From IMG/VR virus record IMGVR_UViG_3300042868_002664, positions 1 through 44,264 of that record: DNA of 44,264 bases; one strand, 5' to 3'. Below are positions 33,704-43,700 of the stretch, piece by piece. A program made the translations under genes and the position numbers. The stretch comes from a virus. Every line of letters begins with the position of its first letter. The first letter of the stretch is position 1. The notes under the pieces are model-generated. The model did not search any database and had not been told where the DNA came from. It saw only the letters and a program-made list of their open reading frames with translations.

Positions 33704-35084
33704 ATTTAATTTTTTTATAGAATTCTTCTAATTCTGGAAAGGTTTTTAGAAAATCAGTACCACGTCTCTTATCATGTTCATCTACAAATTTTACAAAATT
33801 ATTTCTTTCAACTAATAATTCTTCTTCTTGTGTAGGTGATATTGACCAGTCGTATATTCTTTTTATTTTTTGAGTTTCTACTTCCGTCATTCCCATATGT
33901 ATATTATCAAATATAGGTACTCCTAAAAACAATGCATGTTTTGCATTTCCTAAAATTAACTCCTTATGTTCTTCAAATAATAATTTTACGCTTTGATGCT
34001 TTGGAAATCTTAAATAGGATGTATCTAATAAAATCGGATGTTGCCAATATCTTTCTGAGTTTTGATGTTCTCTTTTTATATCGTATATATCTTTTATTAA
34101 AGTATTATATCCAAAAGGACTCATCAAATTATATGTAGACATTACCGTTATTGTCAACTTAGGTAATTTATATAATAATTTGTTTACATTATTTAAAAAT
34201 CTACTATATTCAAATCCATGTCTAATATATTCAGCTTGTTTACCAAATGTGTCTGATGATGTAAATATTATTATTTCTTTTACTCTATTTTCCGAAATAA
34301 TTTTATCTAATTTTTCAATTAGTTTATCAACTAAATCATCCGTTACTCCCAAATTTGAATTGATTGCAAATTTTAATTCTCTATTAGGATTTGGTTGTTC
34401 AATTATATAATCTAAAACTTTCCAAGTATCTTTAGATAACAAAGGTTCACCTCCGGTAATTCTAAATGTATTTAAATCTCTATATAATTCTGGCCACCAC
34501 TTCCAAAATGCATCTACATATGGATTGTATTCGCTTTGTAATATTGGTAATTTATTTTTGTTAACAAGTTCATCATAACTATTAAATTCACCAGTTGTTG
34601 GATATCCTCCAAATTGTTTTACTTCCTGTAACCATTGTGAGGAATATTCAGGTCCACAATATGAACATTTAAAATTACAAGTATTTGAAAAACTAACTTC
34701 AACATATCTTGGATTAAAATCGTCTCTCCAATTAGATGATGCAATTTCTTCAAAATGTGGGGCCGACCAAGGCTCAGTAGATTTGTAAGTTCTATCTGAG
34801 TATGAATTTGAATTATCTTCTACATTCCAACAATAATCACACTCGGTTGGTCGTATTCCTTCCAACATCTCCTTTCTTTTAAACTTTTTATATTTTGTAT
34901 TATGTAAGGCCGACGGGTTTCGTTTTATCTCCTCTACTGGTATAAAATGTGGTGTTGGGTGGTGACAACTATGATTTAATCCGGTCTGTAAATGCATGGT
35001 AACTTGTGTCCATTTTGCAAGACAAAACCCACATCCAACCGAATTTAGTTTACTTAAAGTTTTATCAAATACTTTGTTGTTCAT
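33693..35084 (-). CDS. Radical SAM protein 5, N-terminal CHHP type
   Basis: 463 aa. The cluster motif is Cys136, Cys140, Cys143 (SNTCNFKCSYCGPEYSS), with FRITGGEPLLSKDTW after it. The N-terminus has FCLAKW (Cys21), SCHHPTPHFIPVEE (Cys40), LHNTKYKKFKRKEMLEGIRP and ECDYCW (Cys82, Cys85), closely parallel to radical SAM protein 4. The two probably arose by duplication and diverged, with the LamG gene now between them. The start overlaps the stop of the GT7-LamG gene by 20 bases. Confidence 0.92.
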   Translation of the reverse strand: MNNKVFDKTLSKLNSVGCGFCLAKWTQVTMHLQTGLNHSCHHPTPHFIPVEEIKRNPSALHNTKYKKFKRKEMLEGIRPTECDYCWNVEDNSNSYSDRTYKSTEPWSAPHFEEIASSNWRDDFNPRYVEVSFSNTCNFKCSYCGPEYSSQWLQEVKQFGGYPTTGEFNSYDELVNKNKLPILQSEYNPYVDAFWKWWPELYRDLNTFRITGGEPLLSKDTWKVLDYIIEQPNPNRELKFAINSNLGVTDDLVDKLIEKLDKIISENRVKEIIIFTSSDTFGKQAEYIRHGFEYSRFLNNVNKLLYKLPKLTITVMSTYNLMSPFGYNTLIKDIYDIKREHQNSERYWQHPILLDTSYLRFPKHQSVKLLFEEHKELILGNAKHALFLGVPIFDNIHMGMTEVETQKIKRIYDWSISPTQEEELLVERNNFVKFVDEHDKRRGTDFLKTFPELEEFYKKIKYGN

Positions 35085-36543
35085 TTAAAAGTTTTACATT
35101 TAACATAACCGCGGTATCTGTTATTTCGGTTGTGTCTATTTTTTCAAATTTAACAGAATTTATACCATCGGATTTATAATCTATTTTGTCTTGTTGCATT
35201 TGTAACACATATCTTCGTTCATTTCGTGCAGTAGTTACACCTTTTGCCCACTTATCAATTCCTCCTTCATTTATCAATCCCTCAGTTTGGTGTGGTAAAC
35301 AAAAAAATCTACCATCTTTTCTATGTGGTATGATTACATCTGGTATAGATATCTTTTCTTTTTTAAAATTTATATTATAAAAAGTTGCCTGATTATTGGA
35401 AATATTTTCAATAATTTTTTTATTTTCTAAATCTACATTTTCAAAATCATAATGTAATACCAAACCATTTGTAGAAAAAGTATTATGTAATTCTTTTATT
35501 TCATTTTGTTTTAAAGCTCGATTCCATAATTTTAAATCTGCAATTTGTCCTTTAAATAACAAATTTGGTTGACCTATTAATTGTGTAGATGTTCTACCTA
35601 ATAAAAATGGTTCACTTCCATATTTTTTTAATAAACCGGTTAACTGAATTGGTGATTCCGTTCCTGTACCATTTCTAGAACTACTTTCTCTACCATTTAA
35701 ATATAAATGCATTTTACCCTTTACAGTATCAACAACCATTGTAACCCAAGTCCATTCGTTTTCATATCTTTTAAACCATTGATATAATTGTTCTTTTTTT
35801 TCAGTCCATAACATTGCAGTATATGCTCTACTATTATTAAAAGATAGTCCCCAATCATATCCAGGTTTTCTAAATATAGGATATTCAACAAATCTACGTT
35901 CCGTATCACCTATTAACCAAATTGGAACAACTTCTAATTGTTGAAATGAGTTTACTAAAACCGATATACTATGAGAACCATTTAATATGTGTCCGTATCT
36001 ATTTGGAACTTTTGCAAAAGAATCTATTCCATTAAATTCTGCAATTTGTTTTTCTTTTACATAATTTAAAATTTTTCTGTTAACCATATCTTCTTTTACA
36101 CATCTCCAAAATAGGTCATCATCTTCCATACCCCAATCCCAATAATCATTTGAGTAACCATTAGTTTTTTCAACTTGTTCTTTTGAAAATACAACTGCTC
36201 CACCAAAGTATTGTTCATATTTTAAATTATAATCACTTTGAGATATACTAACGGCAATGTGTTGTGGATTATCGGTTGGAAATGAATAGTCACACGTATC
36301 ATCTTCTGGTACCATATCAATATCATGCCAAACAATATAATCACATCCGTCTTTAAAAGCTTCAATAGCTGCAATATTTTTCATTGCACCTCTATTAAAA
36401 AGTTTATCATCACATTGATGTGCAAAATATATTTTGTAATCAATTCCTTGTGATTCTAAATATTTAGATACTATTGGAATAAATTCTTTTAAATGTTGTT
36501 CTCTATTTCTGTATGGAACACATACTCCTAATTTGTGACTCAT
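35065..36543 (-). CDS. GT7-type galactosyltransferase with inserted LamG domain, copy 1
   Basis: 492 aa. Residues 1-165 follow the beta-1,4-galactosyltransferase (GT7) plan: VPYRNREQHL (9-18), FNRGAMKN (49-56), WHDIDMVP with Asp74/Asp76 as the DxD metal site, and WGMEDDDLFWR (137-147), the acceptor and catalytic loop. The C-terminal DGINSVKFEKIDTTEITDTA (from 459) equals the GT7 ending known from beta4GalT (DGLNSLTY...). Between them, about 170-400, lies a LamG-like beta domain with LFKGQIADLKLWNRAL and a helix. So a lectin-type domain is inserted inside the catalytic domain rather than added to an end. It probably acts on cytosolic nucleotide-sugars. It overlaps its tandem paralog by 4 bases (ATGA). 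Confidence 0.87.
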   Translation of the reverse strand: MSHKLGVCVPYRNREQHLKEFIPIVSKYLESQGIDYKIYFAHQCDDKLFNRGAMKNIAAIEAFKDGCDYIVWHDIDMVPEDDTCDYSFPTDNPQHIAVSISQSDYNLKYEQYFGGAVVFSKEQVEKTNGYSNDYWDWGMEDDDLFWRCVKEDMVNRKILNYVKEKQIAEFNGIDSFAKVPNRYGHILNGSHSISVLVNSFQQLEVVPIWLIGDTERRFVEYPIFRKPGYDWGLSFNNSRAYTAMLWTEKKEQLYQWFKRYENEWTWVTMVVDTVKGKMHLYLNGRESSSRNGTGTESPIQLTGLLKKYGSEPFLLGRTSTQLIGQPNLLFKGQIADLKLWNRALKQNEIKELHNTFSTNGLVLHYDFENVDLENKKIIENISNNQATFYNINFKKEKISIPDVIIPHRKDGRFFCLPHQTEGLINEGGIDKWAKGVTTARNERRYVLQMQQDKIDYKSDGINSVKFEKIDTTEITDTAVMLNVKLLNEQQSI

Positions 36544-37961
36544 ATTGATACTGTAATGTGTGTTTGATTTCCTACACTCGCTTTATTTAATTCTTTAAAT
36601 GTTAAAGTAGATAGTCCATCATGTTTTGTATTTTTGTGACCTGGTGTCACTTCATTTATATATTTTAATTGATTATATCTAGTTGTAATATTTTTCCAAG
36701 AACCATTTACGAATCCATTTTCTTCATGTGGAATTAACTTAAAAGTACAATCTCTTCTATGAGGAATATAAATTGGTTTTGTATCTTCTATTTGATATCC
36801 AACAATTTCACAATTCATTATTTTTCCATCATTTCGGTTACCACTTAAATCTATTAAATTATATGATTTTATAAATTTTGCATCATAATATAATTTTAAA
36901 CTATCTGCAGATTTATAATCACCAAAATCTTGTGTTAGGCCGAAAAATTTATTATTTGATATTTCTTTAATTTCTTTATCGTTTAATATGGTATTGTATA
37001 TTGCAACTGAACTAATTAAACCTTGGAAATATTTTTTATCACCGTCTCTCTTTGGGTCTCCTGCACCTAAATATAATTTAGTTTGTCTCCTATAATTATA
37101 CACATCATTTGATAAAAATTTTTTATCAATTAAATTACCATCTTGGTACATTTTAATTTCTTTTTTATCTGGATTGATTGTAGCTACAATTGTAGTTTTA
37201 TAATTTGGTTTTATATCAGAATTTATGTAATTAATATTTTCAAGTTCATCATATATTTCAAAATTATATCTTGAATATGAATTAAAGTTAATATTTAAAT
37301 CTAAACCAGGAATACTTAATACAGAAAAGGTATCATCATATGTTTCAGTATTACAATGTAATTCATCAGGATAAAATGATACAAATATACTATAACAATC
37401 AATTGGTTCTATTACATTTTTACACTCAACATAAGAATTATGGCCATTGAATTTTAAAGCTGCCGTATTAGTTGCAGGTTGAAATATTTCTTTCCTATCT
37501 AAACTTACATTAAATTCTTTACACCTGTGTAATAAATCATTATCTTCGTATCCCCATCCCCAATATTCATTTGAGTAACCATTGATAGCTTCAAATATTG
37601 AACTTGGAAATATTGTTACTCCGCCAAAGTATTCATCAAATAAAATTCTATTAAATCCATCTGTACCGGTTATAAAGTTAGAGGCTATATGTACAGGATA
37701 ATTACAATAAGAGTAATCTACTTCAATTGGTATCATATCCACATCATGAAATACGACATAATCACATCCTAATCTTTTAGAATATTGAAACCCTATATTT
37801 AATAATTTTCCTCTATTAAATGTTTTGGCATCATCTTGTTCAACTATTATCATTTCATAGTCTATATTTTTACTTTTTAAGAAGTTTAACATAGATTTTT
37901 TAAAAAGTAACAAATGGTCGGGTCTATCTCTATATGGTACTATTATACCTAACTTATGCAT
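36540..37961 (-). CDS. GT7-type galactosyltransferase with inserted LamG domain, copy 2
   Basis: 473 aa. GT7 elements are VPYRDRPDHLL (8-18), FNRGKLLNIGFQ (48-59), FHDVDMIP with Asp73/Asp75 as DxD, and WGWGYEDNDLLHR (134-146). The C-terminal DGLSTLTFKELNKASVGNQT (from 448) aligns with the end of beta4GalT. The LamG insertion, about 165-385, includes YFQGLISSVAIYNTIL and DKEIKEI. It has the same architecture as its neighbour but low identity, so the duplication is old. It is the first gene after the 58-aa gene in the leftward run; the two genes are separated by only 3 bases. Donor sugar and acceptor are unknown. Confidence 0.87.
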   Translation of the reverse strand: MHKLGIIVPYRDRPDHLLLFKKSMLNFLKSKNIDYEMIIVEQDDAKTFNRGKLLNIGFQYSKRLGCDYVVFHDVDMIPIEVDYSYCNYPVHIASNFITGTDGFNRILFDEYFGGVTIFPSSIFEAINGYSNEYWGWGYEDNDLLHRCKEFNVSLDRKEIFQPATNTAALKFNGHNSYVECKNVIEPIDCYSIFVSFYPDELHCNTETYDDTFSVLSIPGLDLNINFNSYSRYNFEIYDELENINYINSDIKPNYKTTIVATINPDKKEIKMYQDGNLIDKKFLSNDVYNYRRQTKLYLGAGDPKRDGDKKYFQGLISSVAIYNTILNDKEIKEISNNKFFGLTQDFGDYKSADSLKLYYDAKFIKSYNLIDLSGNRNDGKIMNCEIVGYQIEDTKPIYIPHRRDCTFKLIPHEENGFVNGSWKNITTRYNQLKYINEVTPGHKNTKHDGLSTLTFKELNKASVGNQTHITVSI

Positions 37962-37964
37962 ATA

Positions 37965-38141
37965 TTATTCTTTACCCTGTGGTGTGGTTTTATACCATTC
38001 TGCAAGATAATATTGAGTTCTATCACTCCACTCTTTTTTGTCAATTTCTTCAAACCAAACAGTAAGGGCGTCTAATGAGTTTGCAATTTTCTCTAAAGCT
38101 TTAATTTTTCTATTTTCTAATAATAATTCTTCGTCTGTCAT
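37965..38141 (-). CDS. Small helical protein, 58 aa
   Basis: A short frame from ATG at 38139-38141 to TAA at 37965-37967 encodes 58 aa: MTDEELLLENRKIKALEKIA and then NSLDALTVWFEEIDKKEWSD with a TPQGKE end. It is acidic and helical with several Trp. It fills a gap between two glycosyltransferases, has the leader pattern of other genes here, and ends 3 bases before the start of the GT7 copy 2 gene. Coding is likely; function unknown. A partner or adapter for the adjacent enzymes is possible. Confidence 0.7.
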   Translation of the reverse strand: MTDEELLLENRKIKALEKIANSLDALTVWFEEIDKKEWSDRTQYYLAEWYKTTPQGKE

Positions 38142-38189
38142 AACTTATTAATTTTTATAAATGTAGTATTTTTATTTGATATTACCAAA

Positions 38190-39038
38190 TTATATTGATA
38201 TTATTTTTTTGAATAATTTATTCCATTGTTTATAATCAATTTCTTTACCAACATATTCAAACATATATTCCATATTAGTAACATCAATTTCAAAATTATT
38301 ACTTCTTAAAGATTGATACATTTTTAAATATTCGTCTGAAAATGAATAATCTTTTCTAATATCTGCAACTTGTTTAATTCTTTCCACACAAGTCGAATCC
38401 CACTTAAAGTGGTGTACCTGAACATTATATTCATCAACAGGTGCAATCAATGGATGATTCCAACCCTGCCATCTCCATGTAGTATGGCCATCTATTTTTG
38501 CGTAATGTTGGCCAGGTGTTATTTCTATATAACCCCTCATTATACAAATTTTATTAGGACACGCCCCACTCATTGGGTATCTAAAAAATCCTGCAACTGG
38601 AAATTGTTCAAATATATTTTCTTTCTTATTTATTTTAGGAAAATCTCCTGTTTGTCCTATTCTATCAATAAAACCACCTCTTACCAATTCCCAACCATTT
38701 CTTTCACAGGCTGATATAATTTCATTTAATGGTTTTGAATAAATGTGAAATTCATCATCATCGGAAACTATCCACCAATCATTAGGAAATAACATTTTAG
38801 TTTCATTATATAATTGAGTAACATATTCCCAATTAAATTTTTCTTTTGTTACTCTTTCTACAATTTTAGCTTTATCAAATTGTTTTGTTATTTTTAAAAC
38901 TTCATTATAAGTACTAGAACCTTCCCACTCATAAACTACTACATACATTTCGTCTACTAAATCTTTATAATGATTCAGCATATGCCATAAAGTTTCTACT
39001 CTGCTACCAGTAACTGTAACTAATCTTATTTTATTCAT
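38190..39038 (-). CDS. GT-A-like glycosyltransferase
   Basis: 282 aa. RLVTVTGSRVETLWHMLNHY begins like GT2-type family proteins, and WWIVSDDDEFHIY (residues about 87-99) gives an Asp-rich metal-binding site. GHTTWRWQGWNHP and VQVHHFKWDST are further conserved-looking stretches with His residues that may serve the acceptor site. It probably transfers a sugar from a nucleotide donor in the cytoplasm. The gene is 48 bases upstream of the 58-aa gene and 21 bases after the methyltransferase. Confidence 0.78.
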   Translation of the reverse strand: MNKIRLVTVTGSRVETLWHMLNHYKDLVDEMYVVVYEWEGSSTYNEVLKITKQFDKAKIVERVTKEKFNWEYVTQLYNETKMLFPNDWWIVSDDDEFHIYSKPLNEIISACERNGWELVRGGFIDRIGQTGDFPKINKKENIFEQFPVAGFFRYPMSGACPNKICIMRGYIEITPGQHYAKIDGHTTWRWQGWNHPLIAPVDEYNVQVHHFKWDSTCVERIKQVADIRKDYSFSDEYLKMYQSLRSNNFEIDVTNMEYMFEYVGKEIDYKQWNKLFKKIISI

Positions 39039-39059
39039 TTAATTTTTTATTAATCTTTT

Positions 39060-39821
39060 TTAAAGCTTTTTTGTTAGTAAAGCTAAACCAGTGCTTGTAA
39101 CTTTTTTATCAAACATACGAAAATTTTTTAAATTTACCAAATTCCATTTTTTATCCTCTTCTAATTCTTTAATAAATTTACATGGGCCGTCAAAAGGAAC
39201 AAAATCTTCTTTAGAATTTTCAGTAACAACAAATGTGTCATGATAAGTTTGGTCGGTATCGTGAATTGTTATAATACCATTTTCAGACATAATAGTTGAA
39301 TATAATTCAAAATCTTTTTTAACTCCTTCGTATGAATGGTCTCCGTCAATATGTAGATAATCTATTTTAATATCTTGTCTTACAAAGTAATCGTAAAAAA
39401 CTTTTTCCGATGTATCTAAAATAACTTGTGGTGAAAAGTGTTGTCTTAAAAAACTATTCTCATTTGTCCAATCGGTAAACCCACCAACTCCATTGGCAGC
39501 ATCTATTATTATTGTAGTCCCAATATCACCCCATTCTTGTTGATTATTTCCTTCAAATATTTTTTGACCATGTAAATCCCATCTAGCTTGTGTCATAAGA
39601 CGGGGTATAAATCCACCTCCTGACCCAATACAGACACATACCTTTGCTCTAATAAATTGAATGAATGAATACACCAAAAGTCCATCCCCTAAGTGTAAAT
39701 CACTCGCACCATGTGTCCAACGATATTTTACAGGGTCTAATATTGTATCACCATCCGAATCTATCGTATAGTTATTTGTTAAAAAAGTTTTAACATAATT
39801 TAAATTTAAAAGAGATTCCAT
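39060..39821 (-). CDS. Class I SAM-dependent methyltransferase
   Basis: 253 aa. VCVCIGSGGGFIPRL (57-71) is motif I for S-adenosylmethionine binding. DYLHIDGDHSYEGVKKDFEL and the following GIITIHDTDQ match methyltransferase family 24, which includes many sugar O-methyltransferases. Asp residues in HIDGDH are the likely metal or catalytic sites. Lying between a GT-A-like and a GT-B-like glycosyltransferase, it probably methylates a sugar or a glycan end. It overlaps the upstream gene by 16 bases. Confidence 0.85.
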   Translation of the reverse strand: MESLLNLNYVKTFLTNNYTIDSDGDTILDPVKYRWTHGASDLHLGDGLLVYSFIQFIRAKVCVCIGSGGGFIPRLMTQARWDLHGQKIFEGNNQQEWGDIGTTIIIDAANGVGGFTDWTNENSFLRQHFSPQVILDTSEKVFYDYFVRQDIKIDYLHIDGDHSYEGVKKDFELYSTIMSENGIITIHDTDQTYHDTFVVTENSKEDFVPFDGPCKFIKELEEDKKWNLVNLKNFRMFDKKVTSTGLALLTKKL

Positions 39822-40780
39822 ATTTCTTTAATCCAATTTTGTTTATTTGTATATTTTGTCAACCCATCTCTCAATTTACAAAATTCTAAATTTACTTTTT
39901 CAAATCCATCCTCTTGTATTTCTAAATATCTTTGATGAAATTCACCTTTACTATTTGCTCTATATTTGTAATCAATGTGTTTCATCCAATCGGTATGTAT
40001 AATTGGAACTTTACCATTATCAATTGCATCAAAGATTGCATATCCAAACGGTTCTTTTATATAACATCCGTGAAATATTTGAAAATTACTTTCGAAAAAT
40101 TTATTATGAAATGTATAATCAAATTCCATAAACCTATGATAGTCGGAATTGGTTTTTGACCCTTCTAACATTCTTTTGTAATCATATTTGTTTGAAAATA
40201 TAATTGATGGAATGTAATCTAAATAATGTGCATTCTTTCTGGTTTCACATCTTGCAGCATATCCAATTTTATTAGTTATAATTCCTGTAAATGGTTTATT
40301 ATGTTTCCACTCATAATAATTTGTAATAGTTTTTGTTTTTGGATATTGATTGTGTATTGTATCGTTTTCATAACCTATCCAAACTATATTGTCGGAATTA
40401 TCTAATATTTCTTTTTGCCATTCCCAATCTATTTTTGTCATTAAATTTTCATAATCAGAATTTAATCCCAACATATCAGGAATAAAAGCATGAACAAATG
40501 TAAGATGTGTTTTGTGCAAATAATTTTTAATTATAGGATTTGATTTATAAGAGTGATGTAAGAATACAATCTTATCACATTTGTTTAATATTTTATCAAC
40601 TTCTTTTTCGTTTCCAAAAGTATAGATTGCATCAATTTCTCTAACCAAAGGTCTACCATCAATTATAATTTTATAATCTTCTTTGACTAATGGTAAAACA
40701 TTTTCTATAAAGTTATTACACCAAATATCGGCACCACCAATAACATTTTTTCCATAACCTGTTGTAATAAAAACTATCAT
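39806..40780 (-). CDS. GT-B type glycosyltransferase (GT4-like)
   Basis: 324 aa. The N-terminus IVFITTGYGKNVIGGADIWCNNFI has the GGA-type loop of GT4 enzymes. KIGYAARCETRKNAHYLDYI is the donor-domain start, and GCYIKEPFGYAIFDAIDNGKVPII carries the EPFG...E/D motif, in which the second Glu is replaced by Asp or Ala. The product is a glycan bond made from a nucleotide sugar. Its start overlaps the stop of the tail-fibre-like gene by 4 bases (ATGA), so it is translated right after the fibre and may act on it. Confidence 0.82.
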   Translation of the reverse strand: MIVFITTGYGKNVIGGADIWCNNFIENVLPLVKEDYKIIIDGRPLVREIDAIYTFGNEKEVDKILNKCDKIVFLHHSYKSNPIIKNYLHKTHLTFVHAFIPDMLGLNSDYENLMTKIDWEWQKEILDNSDNIVWIGYENDTIHNQYPKTKTITNYYEWKHNKPFTGIITNKIGYAARCETRKNAHYLDYIPSIIFSNKYDYKRMLEGSKTNSDYHRFMEFDYTFHNKFFESNFQIFHGCYIKEPFGYAIFDAIDNGKVPIIHTDWMKHIDYKYRANSKGEFHQRYLEIQEDGFEKVNLEFCKLRDGLTKYTNKQNWIKEIWNLF

Positions 40781-43700
40781 ACAGAACCCGTTATCATTAA
40801 ACTATCACGAAATTCTCTTTTCCACTTTTCGGTTTTATATTTACCATCACCACCATATGTACCACTCGTCAATATTTCATTATCACATCTTTCAGCAATA
40901 ACTGTCCAATCCACCGATGCAGATGAATTTTGATTTTCACTAACAACATATACATTTCCATTTTCAATTTTACCTTTTATTCTATCAAATGAATCATTGT
41001 TTTGTAAAAATAATTGTGGATTTCTTGTTAATGAATTAAATGTTCCATTTGTTAATCTTGAAGAAATATCTATATTAGAACTACCCTCACCATTTATTAA
41101 ATTTAATTTACCTCTATAAATCAAATCTGCTTGTGGGCCCTCAATTGCAGTGTGATATAACCATTTATTTTCATTTAATGGATGTGTAATTTGGAATTGT
41201 TTAGTAGACGCAGAAAACGTACCATTGACAGCTAGTCCTGACAAAAATTGAGACTTTCCTTTTACTTCAAAAAAGTTTTCACCGGATATAGCCGACACAG
41301 ATGCGTTCATATAATTTCTAACACCTGTATACACTTGCAATCCTGCAGGTGCCAATTGTGAAAATCCATTATCTACTCTACCAAACTGTACTTTTACAGT
41401 TGAACCAAAATCATTCATATAAACTAATGCAGAGTCTTCTTCTGGTACACCATTGGTAGTTGCGCATTGAACATATTGTTCTAAATAAACATAAAACCAG
41501 TTTTGATTACTATCTACTTGAAAACCACCTCCAAAAATACCATATGAATAATCAGCATAACTGAATGTGTTACCTGCTAGTTTTACTAAATTATTTTCAA
41601 CAATAGTTGACCTATATGTTTGAATTAAATTTGTTCTATTGGCAGCGTGTGTATAAGATGCATATTTTTCTGCAACCAATGTTAATTGATACTTTGCACG
41701 TACTCCATCATCATTATTAATCGTTCCACCACTAACCTGAATAGTAGCAAGGAATTGTAATAAAGTTAAACCATTTACCCCATCAGCATCAACCCAAATT
41801 TCTTCGGTAGGATATTGTAACCATATTATACCTGTACCCGCATTACCAATACCAGCATCGGTATCACCCCTACCACTTGTTGCGGTTAATGTTCTAGTTT
41901 CACTTTGAGAACTATCACCGGTAACCGTCAATCTTGTAGCCGATGCATATGTAAAATTAACAAAGTCAAAATCAGCAACAGTTATTGCCGGAATAGTTAT
42001 GGCCGGTGATATTTTTACTTTTACTTGATTGGTACTATTTCTTGTAATATAATACGCGGTATCTGTCGAATTTAAACTAATGGTATATGTACCATTGGAT
42101 TTAGATAATGCAGTTTCGGTGATTGACCATCCAGCTATCGTACCGGCATTTGCAACAACACCCGTTGTGGTTAAACTGAATCCCGCTCCACTCAAACCAC
42201 TACTATTTAATGTAACACCATTACCCAATGATATAGATGAACCGGCATTTGTTAAACTTAATCCCGAATTATTTAAACTATATCCTGTTCCTGAAACTCC
42301 TCCTGTAAATGTACCAGTAGCTGCTGATATGTCACCACTAAATGTTCCTCCACCATTTATAGTTAAAGATGTCCCATTCCATAATAAAGAATTACTGGCA
42401 GATTTTAAAGACAATCTATACACAGGTGAATCACTAACATTGACCACTCCAATAAAAATACCATTTACATTGTATCCTTGTTCACCTGCAGTTGAACTTT
42501 GACCGATGGATATATACGGATATGCACTACCACCTGCCAAAGTAATATTTGCGGATGACAACGCTCCATTCGAATTCGTACCAATGTTTAACGTTTTTTG
42601 AACAAAAGAATCTTCAAATATACCTATTTTAGCAGCTACAAAAAAATCTTGTGCACCTAAAGAAGTCCAAGCCGTTTGTGATGGCTGATGTGGTGCACCA
42701 TTTATTACGTTACCTGTTGCTGAAAGATGTCCTCTAGTAGTTGCGTAGTATGTATTATAAGGTGCATTTCCTGTTGAACTCCACAAAACAGTATCTCGTC
42801 TACCAGTACCATCCGTTAAACCATCTGAAAATTGGTATGTTCTGCCACTTGTCCAAACTCCCGTATGAACCACACCAGGACCAGTTACACCGGTACTGCC
42901 GGGTGCACCGGGGTCACCATTCGTTCCATTCGTTCCGTTAATTGTTACATTTACTTTATGTTCTTTTGTTAATGTACCAGTAGTTCCCTCTGAATTTACA
43001 TATGTTATAGTAATAGCCACAGTCGTACCTGCATCAGTAGTTGGGGTAGTTGGTGTTATGGTTGTAGTTCCAGTTCCACCTGTTAATGAAATTTGATAAG
43101 TATTTACTGCACCGCCTGTTGAATATGTATAATCAGCACCTCCTTCATTTACACTAATTGTAAATGTAGCAGGAGTACCATATACACCAGTATTTGTTTT
43201 TGTAATTGATTGACCATCTTTTGATAAAGTTGCAACTACCACCGGTGCAGCTTTTTTAACTTTTGATAAACTTAACGTATCAGTTAAAGTTCTACTTGTT
43301 CCTTCTGAATCAGTTACAACTGCACTTATATTAACAGTTGTAGAATTTACTCCAACTGCTAAAGTTTGATTACTTAAAGTTACTACTCCGGTTGTATTAT
43401 TTACTGTTAAACTTCCACCGGTATCCACTCTAGTCGCAGTTAATGTTACTGGTAAAGTGGTAGTAGCTCCATTGTAAGTTTCCTTTACGACTATTGTTGC
43501 ATTTGCAAATGAATCAATTTGTGCACCAGTTGATTTAGCGGTTACACTTTGGTCTTTTGGTGTCGATGATATAGCTAAAACAGGTGCTGCTTTTTTATTT
43601 TTAGTGTAAGTTGCCGTTTTAACAATACTCGTTGTATCACCCGCACCATCTTTATAACTAATTGTAATGTCTAATGAACCTGAATCTGCTGTAAGATTTG

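Noticed and set aside
26547-35084. A ribosomal peptide (RiPP) cluster for the radical SAM genes
   Set aside because: No short precursor gene, leader peptidase or ABC exporter is visible beside them, and the gaps are too small to hide one.
42080-42502. 140-codon plus-strand frame opposite the fibre gene
   Set aside because: It is a Pro/Val-rich reading of repetitive fibre DNA on the opposite strand, typical of shadow frames over repeats.
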